Source of the DNA: Torulaspora globosa
Lineage: Eukaryota; Ascomycota; Saccharomycetes; Saccharomycetales; Saccharomycetaceae
NCBI RefSeq assembly: GCF_014133895.1
Contig: NC_050732.1
Span: forward strand, 620,001-684,000
Length of the DNA stretch: 64,000 nt
Direction of reading: 5' to 3'
A model generated the notes under the pieces. The model ran no database searches and was not told the origin of the DNA. It saw only the letters and a list, made by a program, of their open reading frames with translations. The translations under genes and the position numbers were made by a program. Positions 45,344 to 54,469 of the stretch are shown here, one piece after another. Each line of letters opens with the position of its first letter. Positions within the stretch are counted from its first letter, which is position 1.

Positions 45344-46909
45344 ATGCTGAATTGCGGTAGGAGTGCGGCGATTGCCCGCGGAACGGTTCGGAGGGCGCAT
45401 TGGGCGCCGGTCGGGTACGGTCGCAGATTTTATGCGGGTGGCAGTGAGGGTTCTGGTGAAGTGCCTTCTTCGAAGGTGAAGAGCAAGGAGCCTCTGATGC
45501 AGAGAATTAGACATGAGGTGAAGCACTACGTTAATGGGACAAAGTTGTTGGGGTACGAGATCCGAATCTCGACCAAGTTGCTGGTCAAGTTCGTCCAAGG
45601 TTATGAGTTGTCGAGGCGGGAGACGAACCAGTTGAAAAGGACGATGGGGGATATATTCCGGTTGGTGCCGTTCTCGGCGTTTCTGATCATCCCGTTTGCG
45701 GAGTTGTTGCTGCCAGTGGCGCTCAAGATCTTCCCCAATCTGCTGCCTTCGACGTACGAGTCGGGAACGGACAAACAGAAGAAGCGGAACAAGCTGAATG
45801 AGATCCGCAGGAAGACGTCTGATTTCTTGCACGAGACGTTGGAGGAGTCCTCGCTGCTGAGTTACAATGCGATTGACAATACGGAGACGAAGAAGAAGTT
45901 TTACCACTTCTTCAAGAAACTGTACTCGCCCAAGGACGGCAAGACGAATGTGTTCACGCACGACGAGATACTGTCGGTGGCGCAGATGTTCAAGAACGAC
46001 ACCGTGCTGGACAACCTGTCGAGGCCGCAGTTGGTGGCGATGGCCAAGTTCATCTCGATCACGCCGTTCGGCAACGACAACATGCTGCGTTACCAGATCC
46101 GCCACAAGCTGAAGCAGATCATGGAGGATGACAAGGTGATCGACTACGAGGGCGTGGGCGTTCTGTCGACCGAGGAGCTCTACCAGGCGTGCGTGTCGCG
46201 CGGTGTCAAGGCGTACGGTGTCAAGCGGGACGAGCTGGTCGACTACTTGCGGGTGTGGTTGGACTTGAGATTGAGACACAAGGTTCCGTCGGTTCTGTTG
46301 GTGCTGAGCTCCACCTTCACCTTTGGCGGCCTCGAGAAGAGACGCGAGGCGGACCGGAAGGTCATCAGCCCGGAAGCCGAGGGGAAAGAGGTGAAAAGCA
46401 GGTACGACGAGCTGCTGGATCTGTACTACGACGCCATCTTGCAGGTTTTGAGCTCGATCCCCGACCCGGTGTACAACGTTACAAAGTTGGACGTGTCCGA
46501 GGCCAAGGCGGCGCCCTCTGAGACCGAGACGAAGAAGGAACCAGCTGAACAGCCCGCTGAGGCGGCTAGGGAGACCATCGCCCGTGGCGTCGCCGAGGCA
46601 GAGGCCGGCGTCGAGCCTTTCAAGAAGCAGGTTCCGCACGTTAGCGAAACCACGACCGCAGAGCAGGAAACCAAGACTGAGAAGAAAGAAGAGGAGGAAG
46701 AGGAGCCTCCGAAGACTGACGAGAACGAGTTCAAGCTCAACGTGTTGAAAGAACAGGAAGCACTGATCAAGAAGGAACAGGAAGAGGCGAAAAACAGAAC
46801 TTCGACGGCCCCCATCTCAGACGATATCACCCTGGATGAAGATGATCAGCCCCGTCCGCCAGTCCCCGCGGATCAAGCGGCTGAGACATCCGTGACCAAG
46901 AAGGACTAA
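45344..46909 (+). CDS. MDM38: Mitochondrial inner-membrane LETM1 protein Mdm38
   Basis: Mdm38 supports mitochondrial K+/H+ exchange and binds mitoribosomes for membrane insertion of translation products. The 521-aa product has an Arg-rich presequence ([20 protein letters not shown]), one membrane segment (about 105-132, [26 protein letters not shown]) and the LETM1 domain (about 130-365; FITPF-type [41 protein letters not shown]). A Glu/Lys-rich C-terminal coiled region follows. It matches YOL027C between MIM1 and YAP7 homologues. GC-rich throughout. Confidence 0.94.
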   Translation: MLNCGRSAAIARGTVRRAHWAPVGYGRRFYAGGSEGSGEVPSSKVKSKEPLMQRIRHEVKHYVNGTKLLGYEIRISTKLLVKFVQGYELSRRETNQLKRTMGDIFRLVPFSAFLIIPFAELLLPVALKIFPNLLPSTYESGTDKQKKRNKLNEIRRKTSDFLHETLEESSLLSYNAIDNTETKKKFYHFFKKLYSPKDGKTNVFTHDEILSVAQMFKNDTVLDNLSRPQLVAMAKFISITPFGNDNMLRYQIRHKLKQIMEDDKVIDYEGVGVLSTEELYQACVSRGVKAYGVKRDELVDYLRVWLDLRLRHKVPSVLLVLSSTFTFGGLEKRREADRKVISPEAEGKEVKSRYDELLDLYYDAILQVLSSIPDPVYNVTKLDVSEAKAAPSETETKKEPAEQPAEAARETIARGVAEAEAGVEPFKKQVPHVSETTTAEQETKTEKKEEEEEEPPKTDENEFKLNVLKEQEALIKKEQEEAKNRTSTAPISDDITLDEDDQPRPPVPADQAAETSVTKKD

Positions 46910-47233
46910 CATCCCACTGAAATTTTTTTCTTTATATATTCACCACCGAAATGCACAAGCATCAACCCACCAAAAAGCACAAGAATTTATACTATTATAC
47001 TACGAGTTTGCCAGCGGTGAACGGACATCTTACAATGCATTTTCATCGGATTCATTCTAGGTTTCGCTTCTTGTTAATGCTGACTGCATTACCCGAAGTT
47101 TCGATTGTCTAATGCAACACTAATTAAAGTTATCGGATGTACAGAGTCATCGGGACATTGTTGAAAGTTTAAATCGACAGCGATCTACTACATCACTTGA
47201 CGTTGTCGTCTTGGATACATGCATCTCTGACAG
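46910..47233. other. MDM38-YAP7 intergenic region
   Basis: 324 bp where GC content drops sharply back to the window norm. I see AT-rich terminator-like DNA after MDM38 (poly-T and TATATA near 46925-46940) and no recognisable factor site before YAP7. Confidence 0.4.
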
Positions 47234-48508
47234 ATGTCCATTGACCGTGAGCAAGATGTCGCCAAGTATGCCGAGTTGAAACCCAAGAGCTCGGCCGATG
47301 CCCAACTGGCAATGTCAAAAGTGTATACTTCGAGAAGCTGGAACTTGCCCCCGAGAAGCAAGCCGGGAAGGAGGCCGACGTTTAGAAACGGCACTGTGAG
47401 CCAGACTAGTACGGACCAACAATCTCGAGCTGAAGGGTCTGAGGAAGAATCATACGACCTGGAAGAGAGAAAGAAGAGACAAAACCGTGATGCCCAACGT
47501 GCCTATAGGGAAAGAAGGGCTAATAGGTTGTTGGAACTGGAAGGTGTCGTGGAAACCTTGCAAAATTTAGTGAAAACTTGGCAAAGAAAATATAAAGCTG
47601 TGGAATCGGAGTTGAATGAGAGCAAAAGACGGGTGGCAGTAGTCGAGGAAGAGAATGCATCTTTGCAGAAAAAACTGGGGGAGATTTTAGCGTCTGCCCA
47701 GTCAACCAACCTCGTTCGTCATGAAGAAGCGGACACTATGCTTTTAGATCCGCTCTTGCAAGGCATGATTCATAACTTCAAGCCGATGAAAGCTGTCGCT
47801 TTGAAGAAAAGGAAGCTCTCGGAAAATGCGAGAATTAATGCTCGAGACTCTTCTGATGTGCCCGGAGGACTTGATTTGACACCGGCGTCGGCAAGTTCAG
47901 TAGACTGTGGTTTCTGTTCGGGCGACACAGCATGTGTTTGCGAGGAACTCGCCAATGGCAATAGCGAGAGCAATGTGAGCAATAGGTGTACAGAGGATAC
48001 CGCAACATGCACTAAATGCTCTAACATTGAAGAGTCCTGTATCAAACCTCAGGCATTTAAAGAAGCGATTGTTCAGACGGCCGTTTCTCGTAAGCGATGC
48101 ATCTCTGCGCCTCAAAGCACCGGCATGCCCGCGTTGTTTGATAAAGCAACTGTCTCGTTACAAACCAGCGTTAGTCTCGGAAGCGCCGAGAGTTTAGCGG
48201 CGGATGGCGGCCACTATCCCAATTCCCGCCGCACGGCGTGTGGCTGCAAAGAGAAGTCCCCCGCAGGTACCAAATATGTCCCAATGATAGCAAAGGATTC
48301 TGACTTGAAGTTGCTCGGTCTAGACCACGGTGAACAGCCAAATACTATGGATCCCAATTTTGTTCCTGGTTCTTGCACAAAGTGCCAGAGGGACCCACAA
48401 AGGAAAGCGTTTTGCCAAGCGATTTTTGGTCCTCCAACAGAGCAGAACTGTGACGGCAAAAAGAGCTCCTGCTGTGGTGAAGGATCCTGCTCGAAAGCAG
48501 ATCAATAG
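47234..48508 (+). CDS. YAP7: Yap5/Yap7-type bZIP factor with HapX-like features
   Basis: A 424-aa AP-1-like factor. SWNLPPRSKPGRRP (about 35-48) fits the Hap4-like motif by which HapX/Yap5-type factors contact the CCAAT-binding complex. The bZIP follows directly (about 77-150): KKRQNRDAQRAYRERRANR, then the zipper. C-terminally there are cysteine clusters: CGFCSGDTACVC (C225, C228, C234, C236), the same form as the iron-sensing CRD of Yap5/HapX, a second group at C252-C269, CGC at 336-338, CTKCQ...FC (381-394) and CCGEGSC. By position it is the pre-duplication counterpart of YAP7 (YOL028C) and YAP5 (YIR018W); the symbol follows the YOL neighbours. It may serve iron sensing, as Yap5 does. Confidence 0.88.
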   Translation: MSIDREQDVAKYAELKPKSSADAQLAMSKVYTSRSWNLPPRSKPGRRPTFRNGTVSQTSTDQQSRAEGSEEESYDLEERKKRQNRDAQRAYRERRANRLLELEGVVETLQNLVKTWQRKYKAVESELNESKRRVAVVEEENASLQKKLGEILASAQSTNLVRHEEADTMLLDPLLQGMIHNFKPMKAVALKKRKLSENARINARDSSDVPGGLDLTPASASSVDCGFCSGDTACVCEELANGNSESNVSNRCTEDTATCTKCSNIEESCIKPQAFKEAIVQTAVSRKRCISAPQSTGMPALFDKATVSLQTSVSLGSAESLAADGGHYPNSRRTACGCKEKSPAGTKYVPMIAKDSDLKLLGLDHGEQPNTMDPNFVPGSCTKCQRDPQRKAFCQAIFGPPTEQNCDGKKSSCCGEGSCSKADQ

Positions 48509-48621
48509 GACTAATTTAATCTTGTCCGTGCTATTGGAAGGACTGTCTCTTGAATTTTTGCTGAACATATTCTAGAAAGTATAAAATGAAACCTTTAACT
48601 ACAAATGTATAAATAACTAAC

Positions 48622-50052
48622 TTAGATGATCATGGTAAACAACTGAGCAATCATCTGTAGTCCTCTAGGGATCTCTAGGACCGCGCCGGATCCCTTCGAT
48701 TTCGAGGAAGAAGATGAGGAAGTAGAAGAGCTAGATGTTGCGCTCGATGTTGCGCTCGATGTAGAGGAGCTTAATGTGGAAGAAGTGGAATCCGTAGATG
48801 AAGCATCTGCAGATGAAGAAGAAGTGATCGTTGACGAATCACTTGAACTGTTGTCGATGCTATCGATGCCATCGGAGTCACACTGTTGTTGAGTTGTAAA
48901 CCCTGTTCCCATTGGAGCACCGGCACCGCTCTTGAAGAAAGCCGATGCAGCACTTGGCATTTCGGGCAAGGTGTTATTAGCCTCCCAGACACCTGCTTGG
49001 TAATCGGGACAAGTGGAATGGTTGTTGGAAGTGGAGTAGCCACCAGAACCTGTTGGATCTGGATGTTGGCTGTACTGGTTCTTCAAATTGTTGAAATCGT
49101 CAAGTTTTGTAACTTCAGTTGGGCTGTCGATTTGGACAAGGCCGTAATTGTTAGTTTCATTGGAGTATTCATAAACCAGCCCCCCGGAAAAGACACTGGA
49201 CATTTGAGTGGAGTAGATGGAACCGATTTCCTGGAAAGGTCTGGAACCACTCACCTGGTTACAACCAAATTCACTTAGAAAGATTGGTATGGAGTAGCCG
49301 TTGTACAGCTTCATCTTTTGGCTGTATCCGGAGGTCTGGAAAGATGATTGGCCGCACCACGAGTAATCATTGACACCGAACATATCAATTCTCGCGTCAG
49401 AGTCATTGCCACAGTTAAAATATTCAGCAGCTAGCAATCTGTTGGATTCAATGTCGGCGGCGGAATATCCGACTGGGATCTCTCTATAGTTTCTGGCCCT
49501 GATGTACTTTTTCAAATCTCTAACGACAGCCTTGACATAAGTCGCGGTGAAAGTGTTGTTCGCCATATTGATAACCTCATTACCGGCGAAGAAACCTAGC
49601 AAATTATCGTATTGAGCAAAAACATCGACCGTGGCAAAGATGCTTTGCAAATAATCAGCATTGTACGAACAAGCTGGGTCGTAACGAGAGATTGAGGCTT
49701 CTGGAGTGTTGACATCCAAAATCAGATAAATACCAGCATCTTGCAACATTTGCATACATTCCGCATGATCCAAACTGTTGTCCACGGTGTAAACTCTGAT
49801 CGTATTGATACCTAAATCTTGGAACACAGGAATATCTCTCTTACAGGTCTCCACATCAGCAAGAGGATCGGTCAAATTCGAAGATCCGCCTGGCTGGTAA
49901 TCCACACCTCGAATATAGAATCTGTCGCCGGTCTTGCTGTTGAAAAATGCATTACCGGTGATATTGATCGTAGCGATCTCAGAGCTGTTACCATTTTGGC
50001 CATAGACTAAGGCTGCCAAAAGCGAAAGAAAGAGTATGGCAAACGAGACCAT
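48622..50052 (-). CDS. GAS5: GPI-anchored beta-1,3-glucanosyltransferase Gas5
   Basis: A GH72 enzyme that elongates cell-wall beta-1,3-glucan. The 476-aa product (S. cerevisiae 484) has a signal peptide (about 1-18), the GH72 domain with the acid/base Glu in AGNEVIN (about 156) and the nucleophile Glu in LSEFGCN (about 257), and YIRGVDYQPGG near residue 46. There is no Cys-rich CBM43 module, as in Gas3-Gas5. A Ser-rich stalk and a hydrophobic GPI tail end it. It converges on YAP7 with 113 bp between stops; the S. cerevisiae gene YOL029C that lies between them is absent here. Confidence 0.93.
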   Translation of the reverse strand: MVSFAILFLSLLAALVYGQNGNSSEIATINITGNAFFNSKTGDRFYIRGVDYQPGGSSNLTDPLADVETCKRDIPVFQDLGINTIRVYTVDNSLDHAECMQMLQDAGIYLILDVNTPEASISRYDPACSYNADYLQSIFATVDVFAQYDNLLGFFAGNEVINMANNTFTATYVKAVVRDLKKYIRARNYREIPVGYSAADIESNRLLAAEYFNCGNDSDARIDMFGVNDYSWCGQSSFQTSGYSQKMKLYNGYSIPIFLSEFGCNQVSGSRPFQEIGSIYSTQMSSVFSGGLVYEYSNETNNYGLVQIDSPTEVTKLDDFNNLKNQYSQHPDPTGSGGYSTSNNHSTCPDYQAGVWEANNTLPEMPSAASAFFKSGAGAPMGTGFTTQQQCDSDGIDSIDNSSSDSSTITSSSSADASSTDSTSSTLSSSTSSATSSATSSSSTSSSSSSKSKGSGAVLEIPRGLQMIAQLFTMII

Positions 50053-50259
50053 ATCGGATAGATAGCAAACTGATCCTGCGATAGGTTTTACCGGAAATCA
50101 AATCAATTAAATGAATTAATGCAAATGAAAGATCCTATTGTTAACCATACTACTTATCTTTTTTTTCCATTTTTTTTCACCACTATTTACACAACAATGA
50201 ATGAAATGTGGAAATCGATGTTGACCACCAAAACATAAAACTGGTCAACAGAGAGCAAA

Positions 50260-50727
50260 TCATCTAACAACAAGCCCTTGGTCCAACATTGAGTCGTCCT
50301 GGTCACCAAGTAAGTCTGATTCGTTGTTATCCTGTTGATCACCCAACTCTTGCTGTCTATTTTGCCATTGTCTGTGTCGAAGTTCTCGAAACTTTGCGGT
50401 TTGCGAGTCGTTGATGGCTAGTCCCTTCTTAAGCTGGAAAAGTTGCCTGCACATCGGACATAGTCCTCTGGACGTAGTTGTATCTAGCCACTTGTAGATG
50501 CAATGCACATGGAAATTGTGATTGCATTCTCCAACCACCAGCGGACATCCGTCTCCGGGGAATTTACAGCCAGGGCAAGTTGCATTGTAACTAGCTCTGC
50601 AGATACCACACACATCATCGTCTCCATCGTCATCAGCAATCGGTTCGATGTTATCGTCCTGATTGTCCTTCGGTATATGCCATGTCCACGCAAAAACGCT
50701 GTGTACCTTATTTACCGTCACCTTCAT
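50260..50727 (-). CDS. APC11: Anaphase-promoting complex RING subunit Apc11
   Basis: Apc11 is the RING-H2 catalytic subunit of the APC/C and recruits the E2 enzyme. Starting at MKVTVNKVHSVFAWTW (50727) gives 155 aa (S. cerevisiae 165). The RING-H2 spans about 36-100: CGICRASYNATCPGCKFPGDGCPL, then CNHNFHVHCIYKWL, then CPMCRQLFQL. An acidic tail follows. The frame is open for six more codons upstream, but these lack counterparts. The neighbour in S. cerevisiae is different (YDL008W), so there is a synteny break between this gene and GAS5. Confidence 0.95.
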   Translation of the reverse strand: MKVTVNKVHSVFAWTWHIPKDNQDDNIEPIADDDGDDDVCGICRASYNATCPGCKFPGDGCPLVVGECNHNFHVHCIYKWLDTTTSRGLCPMCRQLFQLKKGLAINDSQTAKFRELRHRQWQNRQQELGDQQDNNESDLLGDQDDSMLDQGLVVR

Positions 50728-50862
50728 GTTACAGAAGCTTCGCAACCAACTACAGACCCAGAGACACTTCTACAACGTCAAAAAGGGCCTTTGTTGACCG
50801 TTGAACAGCCAGTTTTAGCGTAAATCCTTTACTTTTGTGGTTTTGTGGAGTTCAAAAATAAA

Positions 50863-50935
50863 TGCTTCCAACCAGAGTCGAACTGATGATCTCCACATTA
50901 CTAGTGTGGCGCCTTACCAACTTGGCCATAGAAGC
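50863..50935 (-). tRNA. tRNA-Thr (AGT), copy 2
   Basis: Identical in all 73 positions to 39389-39461 (anticodon AGT, intronless). A Ty-like LTR and Gag fragment lie immediately upstream of its 5' end, the position that Ty elements prefer near Pol III genes. Confidence 0.95.
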
Positions 50936-51412
50936 TGTTATTTTGTGATGAATTTTCCTTTCTAGATTTAATACAGGCATCAGTTCTAGCTAAACCATAC
51001 ACGATAAGGCGTCAGCAACAGGATTGATAACAAAGTGGATCAACCAATCAAGAGAATCATACAATCGCATCTGATGATCATACGATCCATTAACGAAGAA
51101 TCAAGGCCCAATAAGATTGGTCAATGGTGATCTAACAACTATGAAACGATTATGTGCAACATAATCTAACGTTGAAATTAGAAAGTTCAGGTGGAATACA
51201 GATAGGCTAATCGAATGGTAGAATTGAGCCGTATAAATAAGAGGCCAGTCAGCTTAGATCCAAGTTGTGCTTCGATATTTAGCTTGGGGTTAGAAAATAA
51301 GGAAGCAGTAATAGATTCATTTCTCATCTTGACAACTTTGGTTAAGAGGTTGCTCAAGATACACATTCTGATCTATTAAGTTAATCTGGTAATACCGTCC
51401 CATACTACAACA
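50936..51412 (+). mobile_element. LTR of a Ty-like retrotransposon (probable)
   Basis: AT-rich DNA upstream of the tRNA gene ends in CTACAACA at 51412. Two bases later comes TGGTAGAGCC, matching 9 of 10 bases of the primer-binding site complementary to the 3' end of initiator tRNA-Met (TGGTAGCGCC in Ty elements). A TATAAATA at 51222-51229 would be the LTR promoter. The 5' edge is uncertain: TGTTA right at the tRNA (50936) is a candidate, giving a 477-bp LTR. No second LTR was seen downstream. Confidence 0.5.
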
Positions 51413-51427
51413 TCTGGTAGAGCCGAA

Positions 51428-52095
51428 ATGACCCAAACGGACGTTGGAGTCCTGGATATTGATCTTCTGCGATCTCAAGTAAAAGATACCCTTGGCCTAG
51501 AACTTGGTTACACTGATGAAAGAGAACGTTTCGCTTATAACTTCTGCGGAACTGCCCTAATAGGGCCCAAGCCAGGTATGTGGAGGGGCCGCTTCGATCA
51601 GAATCTTGAGAGCCTTTATTCATATACTGCGACCCAAAGGTTGGACTAGCTGATGTTGACGAAGCATGAGTGGAAGTTTTTGAAGCTCTGCCGGTTGTAG
51701 CAGAGCATGCATCGCAGCAAAATGCGCCGGAAGCTGAACAACTGTTGCACCCGCTCGAATCAGCCAGACGTGCGTCTGCAATCACTCCATCAGTAATAGC
51801 CCACCTTGCAAAGATACGCAAAGCGCTGCTGGACCTGTGTAGAGATCCACAAGCTGTCCTGCAGGACGCACGACTGCGTGGATCCAAAATTTCAACGTTC
51901 TGGCTCCGAATTGAGGGTGATCTTACGGACGAGAAGGAAGCGGAGACTGCACCGCAAGTCGTGGAAGACCACGAGGAAGGCCGCCACGAAGGCGGCCAAG
52001 AAGAACGCGTGCTCGCATCCGGGCCGTTGGGGAGGGAAGACCTCGCACTCGTGCAGCCACTCATGCTAATCCACAAGCTACATCGGCTCAACTGA
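51428..52095 (+). pseudogene. Dead Gag-like fragment after the LTR
   Basis: An ATG at 51428, 15 bp after the LTR end, opens a 73-codon frame. Coding-like sequence then shifts to another frame (about 51670-52095), so the gene is broken by at least one frameshift and a stop. Near 51980-52065 a third frame reads CSHPGRWGGKTSHSC, which could be a zinc-binding Gag tail. No protease, integrase or reverse transcriptase follows, so only the 5' end of the element remains. Assignment rests mainly on position after the LTR and primer-binding site. Confidence 0.45.
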
Positions 52096-52537
52096 TGCTT
52101 GCATCAGATCTAGATACAACAAAGAAAGAGGACGAGAAAGCATAATGAGTTCGTAATAATTTAATAGAGTATAGCTCTCAGCAGTTATCGAGGGTCTCCA
52201 AATAATATTTTTCCTCATGGCAATACTGGGGACAGAGATGTCAGCTCGGCGAAAATGTGAATATCCATATATTACGGTGCGGGAAGAATTCTAGAGATGT
52301 TAGAAATACAGTTCGCTTTTGATCCTCCTGTTGTTTACAATAAACCAGAAGCGTCAGCCATGTCTCCTAGCGTCTCAAACAACAGGTGAGTTTTTACTCA
52401 ATAAATAATCATTAATATTATTCGCGGCGCCACAATTTAGTGACGCCGAAGCGAAGTCCAACGACAGTCCGCTAAAAGCGATAAATACGGGAGCTCTTCA
52501 AACATCATAAGATCGTGGAGCCAACCAGCATCTTACC
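52096..52537. other. Region between Ty relic and ADI1
   Basis: There is no gene. A 9-bp perfect inverted repeat, CTGTTGTTT (52328-52336) and AAACAACAG (52377-52385), encloses 40 bp. GCCACAATTT near 52429-52438 is one mismatch from a Met31/32 site; ADI1 is a methionine-salvage gene, but the match is weak. Confidence 0.4.
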
Positions 52538-53074
52538 ATGGTTCAAGCCTATATTCACGATAACAACTACGAGACAGATTTCAGAGAGGCACACGATAGT
52601 GGCGTTCCCGTGACATTGGAGCAACTAAGTAAGCTCGGTGTCTTCTACAAGTATCTCGAAACGCAAGAAGCCGTCGATGCCCTCGCCGAGGAGAGAAATT
52701 ACAAGAACAGAGATATCGTAAACATCAGCCGCGCCACATTTCCTGACGAGCAAAGTCTTCTCAATAAGTTAAGCATTTTTTTCACAGAACACCTCCACGA
52801 GGATGAAGAGATCAGATATTGTTTGGACGGTGAGGGATATTTCGATGTAAGAGACCCGATATCGAACGACTGGATCCGTATCAAATTCGAACCCAACGAT
52901 CTCATCATCGTACCAGCAGGGATCTACCATAGGTTCACGCTCACGAGCAAGAACTATGTTAAAGCATTGAGATTATTCCAGGACGAGCCAAAATGGCTGG
53001 CGATCAACAAACCAGAGGGTGACAGCAGCACAGCATACCAGAACTACGTTCAATGGGTCGCAAGTCGTCAATAA
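52538..53074 (+). CDS. ADI1: Acireductone dioxygenase, methionine salvage
   Basis: Adi1 oxidises acireductone to the keto-acid precursor of methionine in the MTA salvage pathway. The 178-aa product (S. cerevisiae 179) is a cupin with metal ligands in EHLHEDEEIRY (two His and one Glu, about 84-90) and IYHRF (His about 130). It starts MVQAYIHDNNYETDFREAHDSG. It is followed in tandem by the YMR010W homologue, as in S. cerevisiae. Confidence 0.96.
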   Translation: MVQAYIHDNNYETDFREAHDSGVPVTLEQLSKLGVFYKYLETQEAVDALAEERNYKNRDIVNISRATFPDEQSLLNKLSIFFTEHLHEDEEIRYCLDGEGYFDVRDPISNDWIRIKFEPNDLIIVPAGIYHRFTLTSKNYVKALRLFQDEPKWLAINKPEGDSSTAYQNYVQWVASRQ

Positions 53075-53231
53075 TCTCGTATTTATATAGTTTAGGCAGT
53101 ATTGAAGAGTGTCGTGCTTGGTGACGTCTGGATCTTATACGGTTGAAGCTCGAGAGCTCTTATTGCGAGGTCCCATCACTACAAGAGGGCACTCGGTCTG
53201 CCATTAAGTGCCGTTAGTTAGCTGATGCATC

Positions 53232-54383
53232 ATGGGGGATGGGACTGGTATTGACCCCATTGAAAACAGTCCCGTCGGAGATACGCTTTCCTCGTATCTA
53301 CCGAGAGTGGATCAATTCTATATACCTGAATGGCTAACGGTGCAATTCATAGCGAATAACCTGATCAGCTTCACGCCACTGTTTTCTTATGGGTCGACAA
53401 TCATAAGTATAGAGCGATCCAAAACTGCCCTGGGATTTTCGATTGATATTTGCGCAACAATGCTGATAGCAAGTATTCTCAGAGTTTCTTATTACCTGAT
53501 AACACCATATGAGATCACTCTACTTAGGCAGTCGCTGGTCATGATATTTATTCAATTGATACTGTTGAAGACTACGCTAACATACAGGCCGGAAGAGTAC
53601 AAATACCATAATTTGCATGATGTGGAATCACTTTCGCAACTGTTACATGATGTGTGGTTTGAATATTTTGCCTGTGCTAGGCCTCCAATATTTAGCGATG
53701 ACTGGAAATTGATGTTGAAGTCACTGTCTTTGAAGAACATGGTTGGGTTCATCAATAAAATTCTGTTGGTCTTCCTATACAAGTTTTTGAAATTCTTCGA
53801 TCCCAGCTACAAAAGGTTCGGATCGTTTTGGCAATGGGACGACAATCGGAAGTTCTGGAGATTTCTGATTTTTTTTGCAGCTTTCCAGTTGCTCTTGACC
53901 TTTTTAATCTCGAAGGTGTTTAACTGGGCGACTTTGACAGATTGGATGGGTTCTGCTGTTGGAACTCTGGGTTTGTTGGTTGAATCGCTGCTACCATTAC
54001 CACAAATAGCGATTCTTTATAAGCTGAAATCTGTGCAGGGCTTCAAGTTGATTCTGCTTGTCAGCTGGCTTTGTGGTGATACTCTAAAGATTAGTTACTT
54101 GATCTACGGCGCCAAGAATATATCGATGATATTCTTAACATTTGCACTTTTCCAGATGAGTCTGGATTTTTACATTGGTGGGCAGTACATATACTATCGA
54201 TTCTACTACCATTCGTTGAGAAACGAAGGTTCGATGCCGGCCGATAACGATACCAACAGCGAATTCGCTAGGGAGTCATTCGAATTACAAGATTTCAACA
54301 TCAAGACATTAGATCAGTACAACAAAAATACCCCTCCACCAGATCAACATACTAAAGGCAGGGCGTACACACTAACGGTATAA
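53232..54383 (+). CDS. ANY1: PQ-loop membrane protein of the Any1 type
   Basis: A 383-aa multi-pass protein homologous to YMR010W (Any1/Cfs1), which affects phospholipid asymmetry and antagonises flippase loss at Golgi/endosomes. Two PQ-loop repeats are visible: about 38-85 (FTPLFSYGSTIISIERSK) and about 240-290 (ESLLPLPQIAILYKLKSVQGF). More membrane helices lie between and after them (FFAAFQLLLTFLIS, ISMIFLTFALFQMSL). The C-terminal tail is polar. The order after ADI1 matches YMR009W-YMR010W. Confidence 0.9.
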   Translation: MGDGTGIDPIENSPVGDTLSSYLPRVDQFYIPEWLTVQFIANNLISFTPLFSYGSTIISIERSKTALGFSIDICATMLIASILRVSYYLITPYEITLLRQSLVMIFIQLILLKTTLTYRPEEYKYHNLHDVESLSQLLHDVWFEYFACARPPIFSDDWKLMLKSLSLKNMVGFINKILLVFLYKFLKFFDPSYKRFGSFWQWDDNRKFWRFLIFFAAFQLLLTFLISKVFNWATLTDWMGSAVGTLGLLVESLLPLPQIAILYKLKSVQGFKLILLVSWLCGDTLKISYLIYGAKNISMIFLTFALFQMSLDFYIGGQYIYYRFYYHSLRNEGSMPADNDTNSEFARESFELQDFNIKTLDQYNKNTPPPDQHTKGRAYTLTV

Positions 54384-54469
54384 GTTATTTTTGCATTTAC
54401 AACTTGATATGATCTTTAAAATTCCTCTATAGACTTTGTACAAGCTCGCTCTATATAATTGGTATGCAC

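Noticed and set aside
43436..46639. Long antisense ORFs over PRE6, MIM1, RPR2, VLD1 and MDM38
   Set aside because: They are products of GC-rich DNA with few stops; their sequences are Arg/Ala-rich without family features, and the opposite strand holds clear genes.
52328..52385. Short element bounded by CTGTTGTTT and AAACAACAG
   Set aside because: The ends resemble LTR termini, but the interval is only 58 bp with no internal promoter; a chance inverted repeat is more likely.
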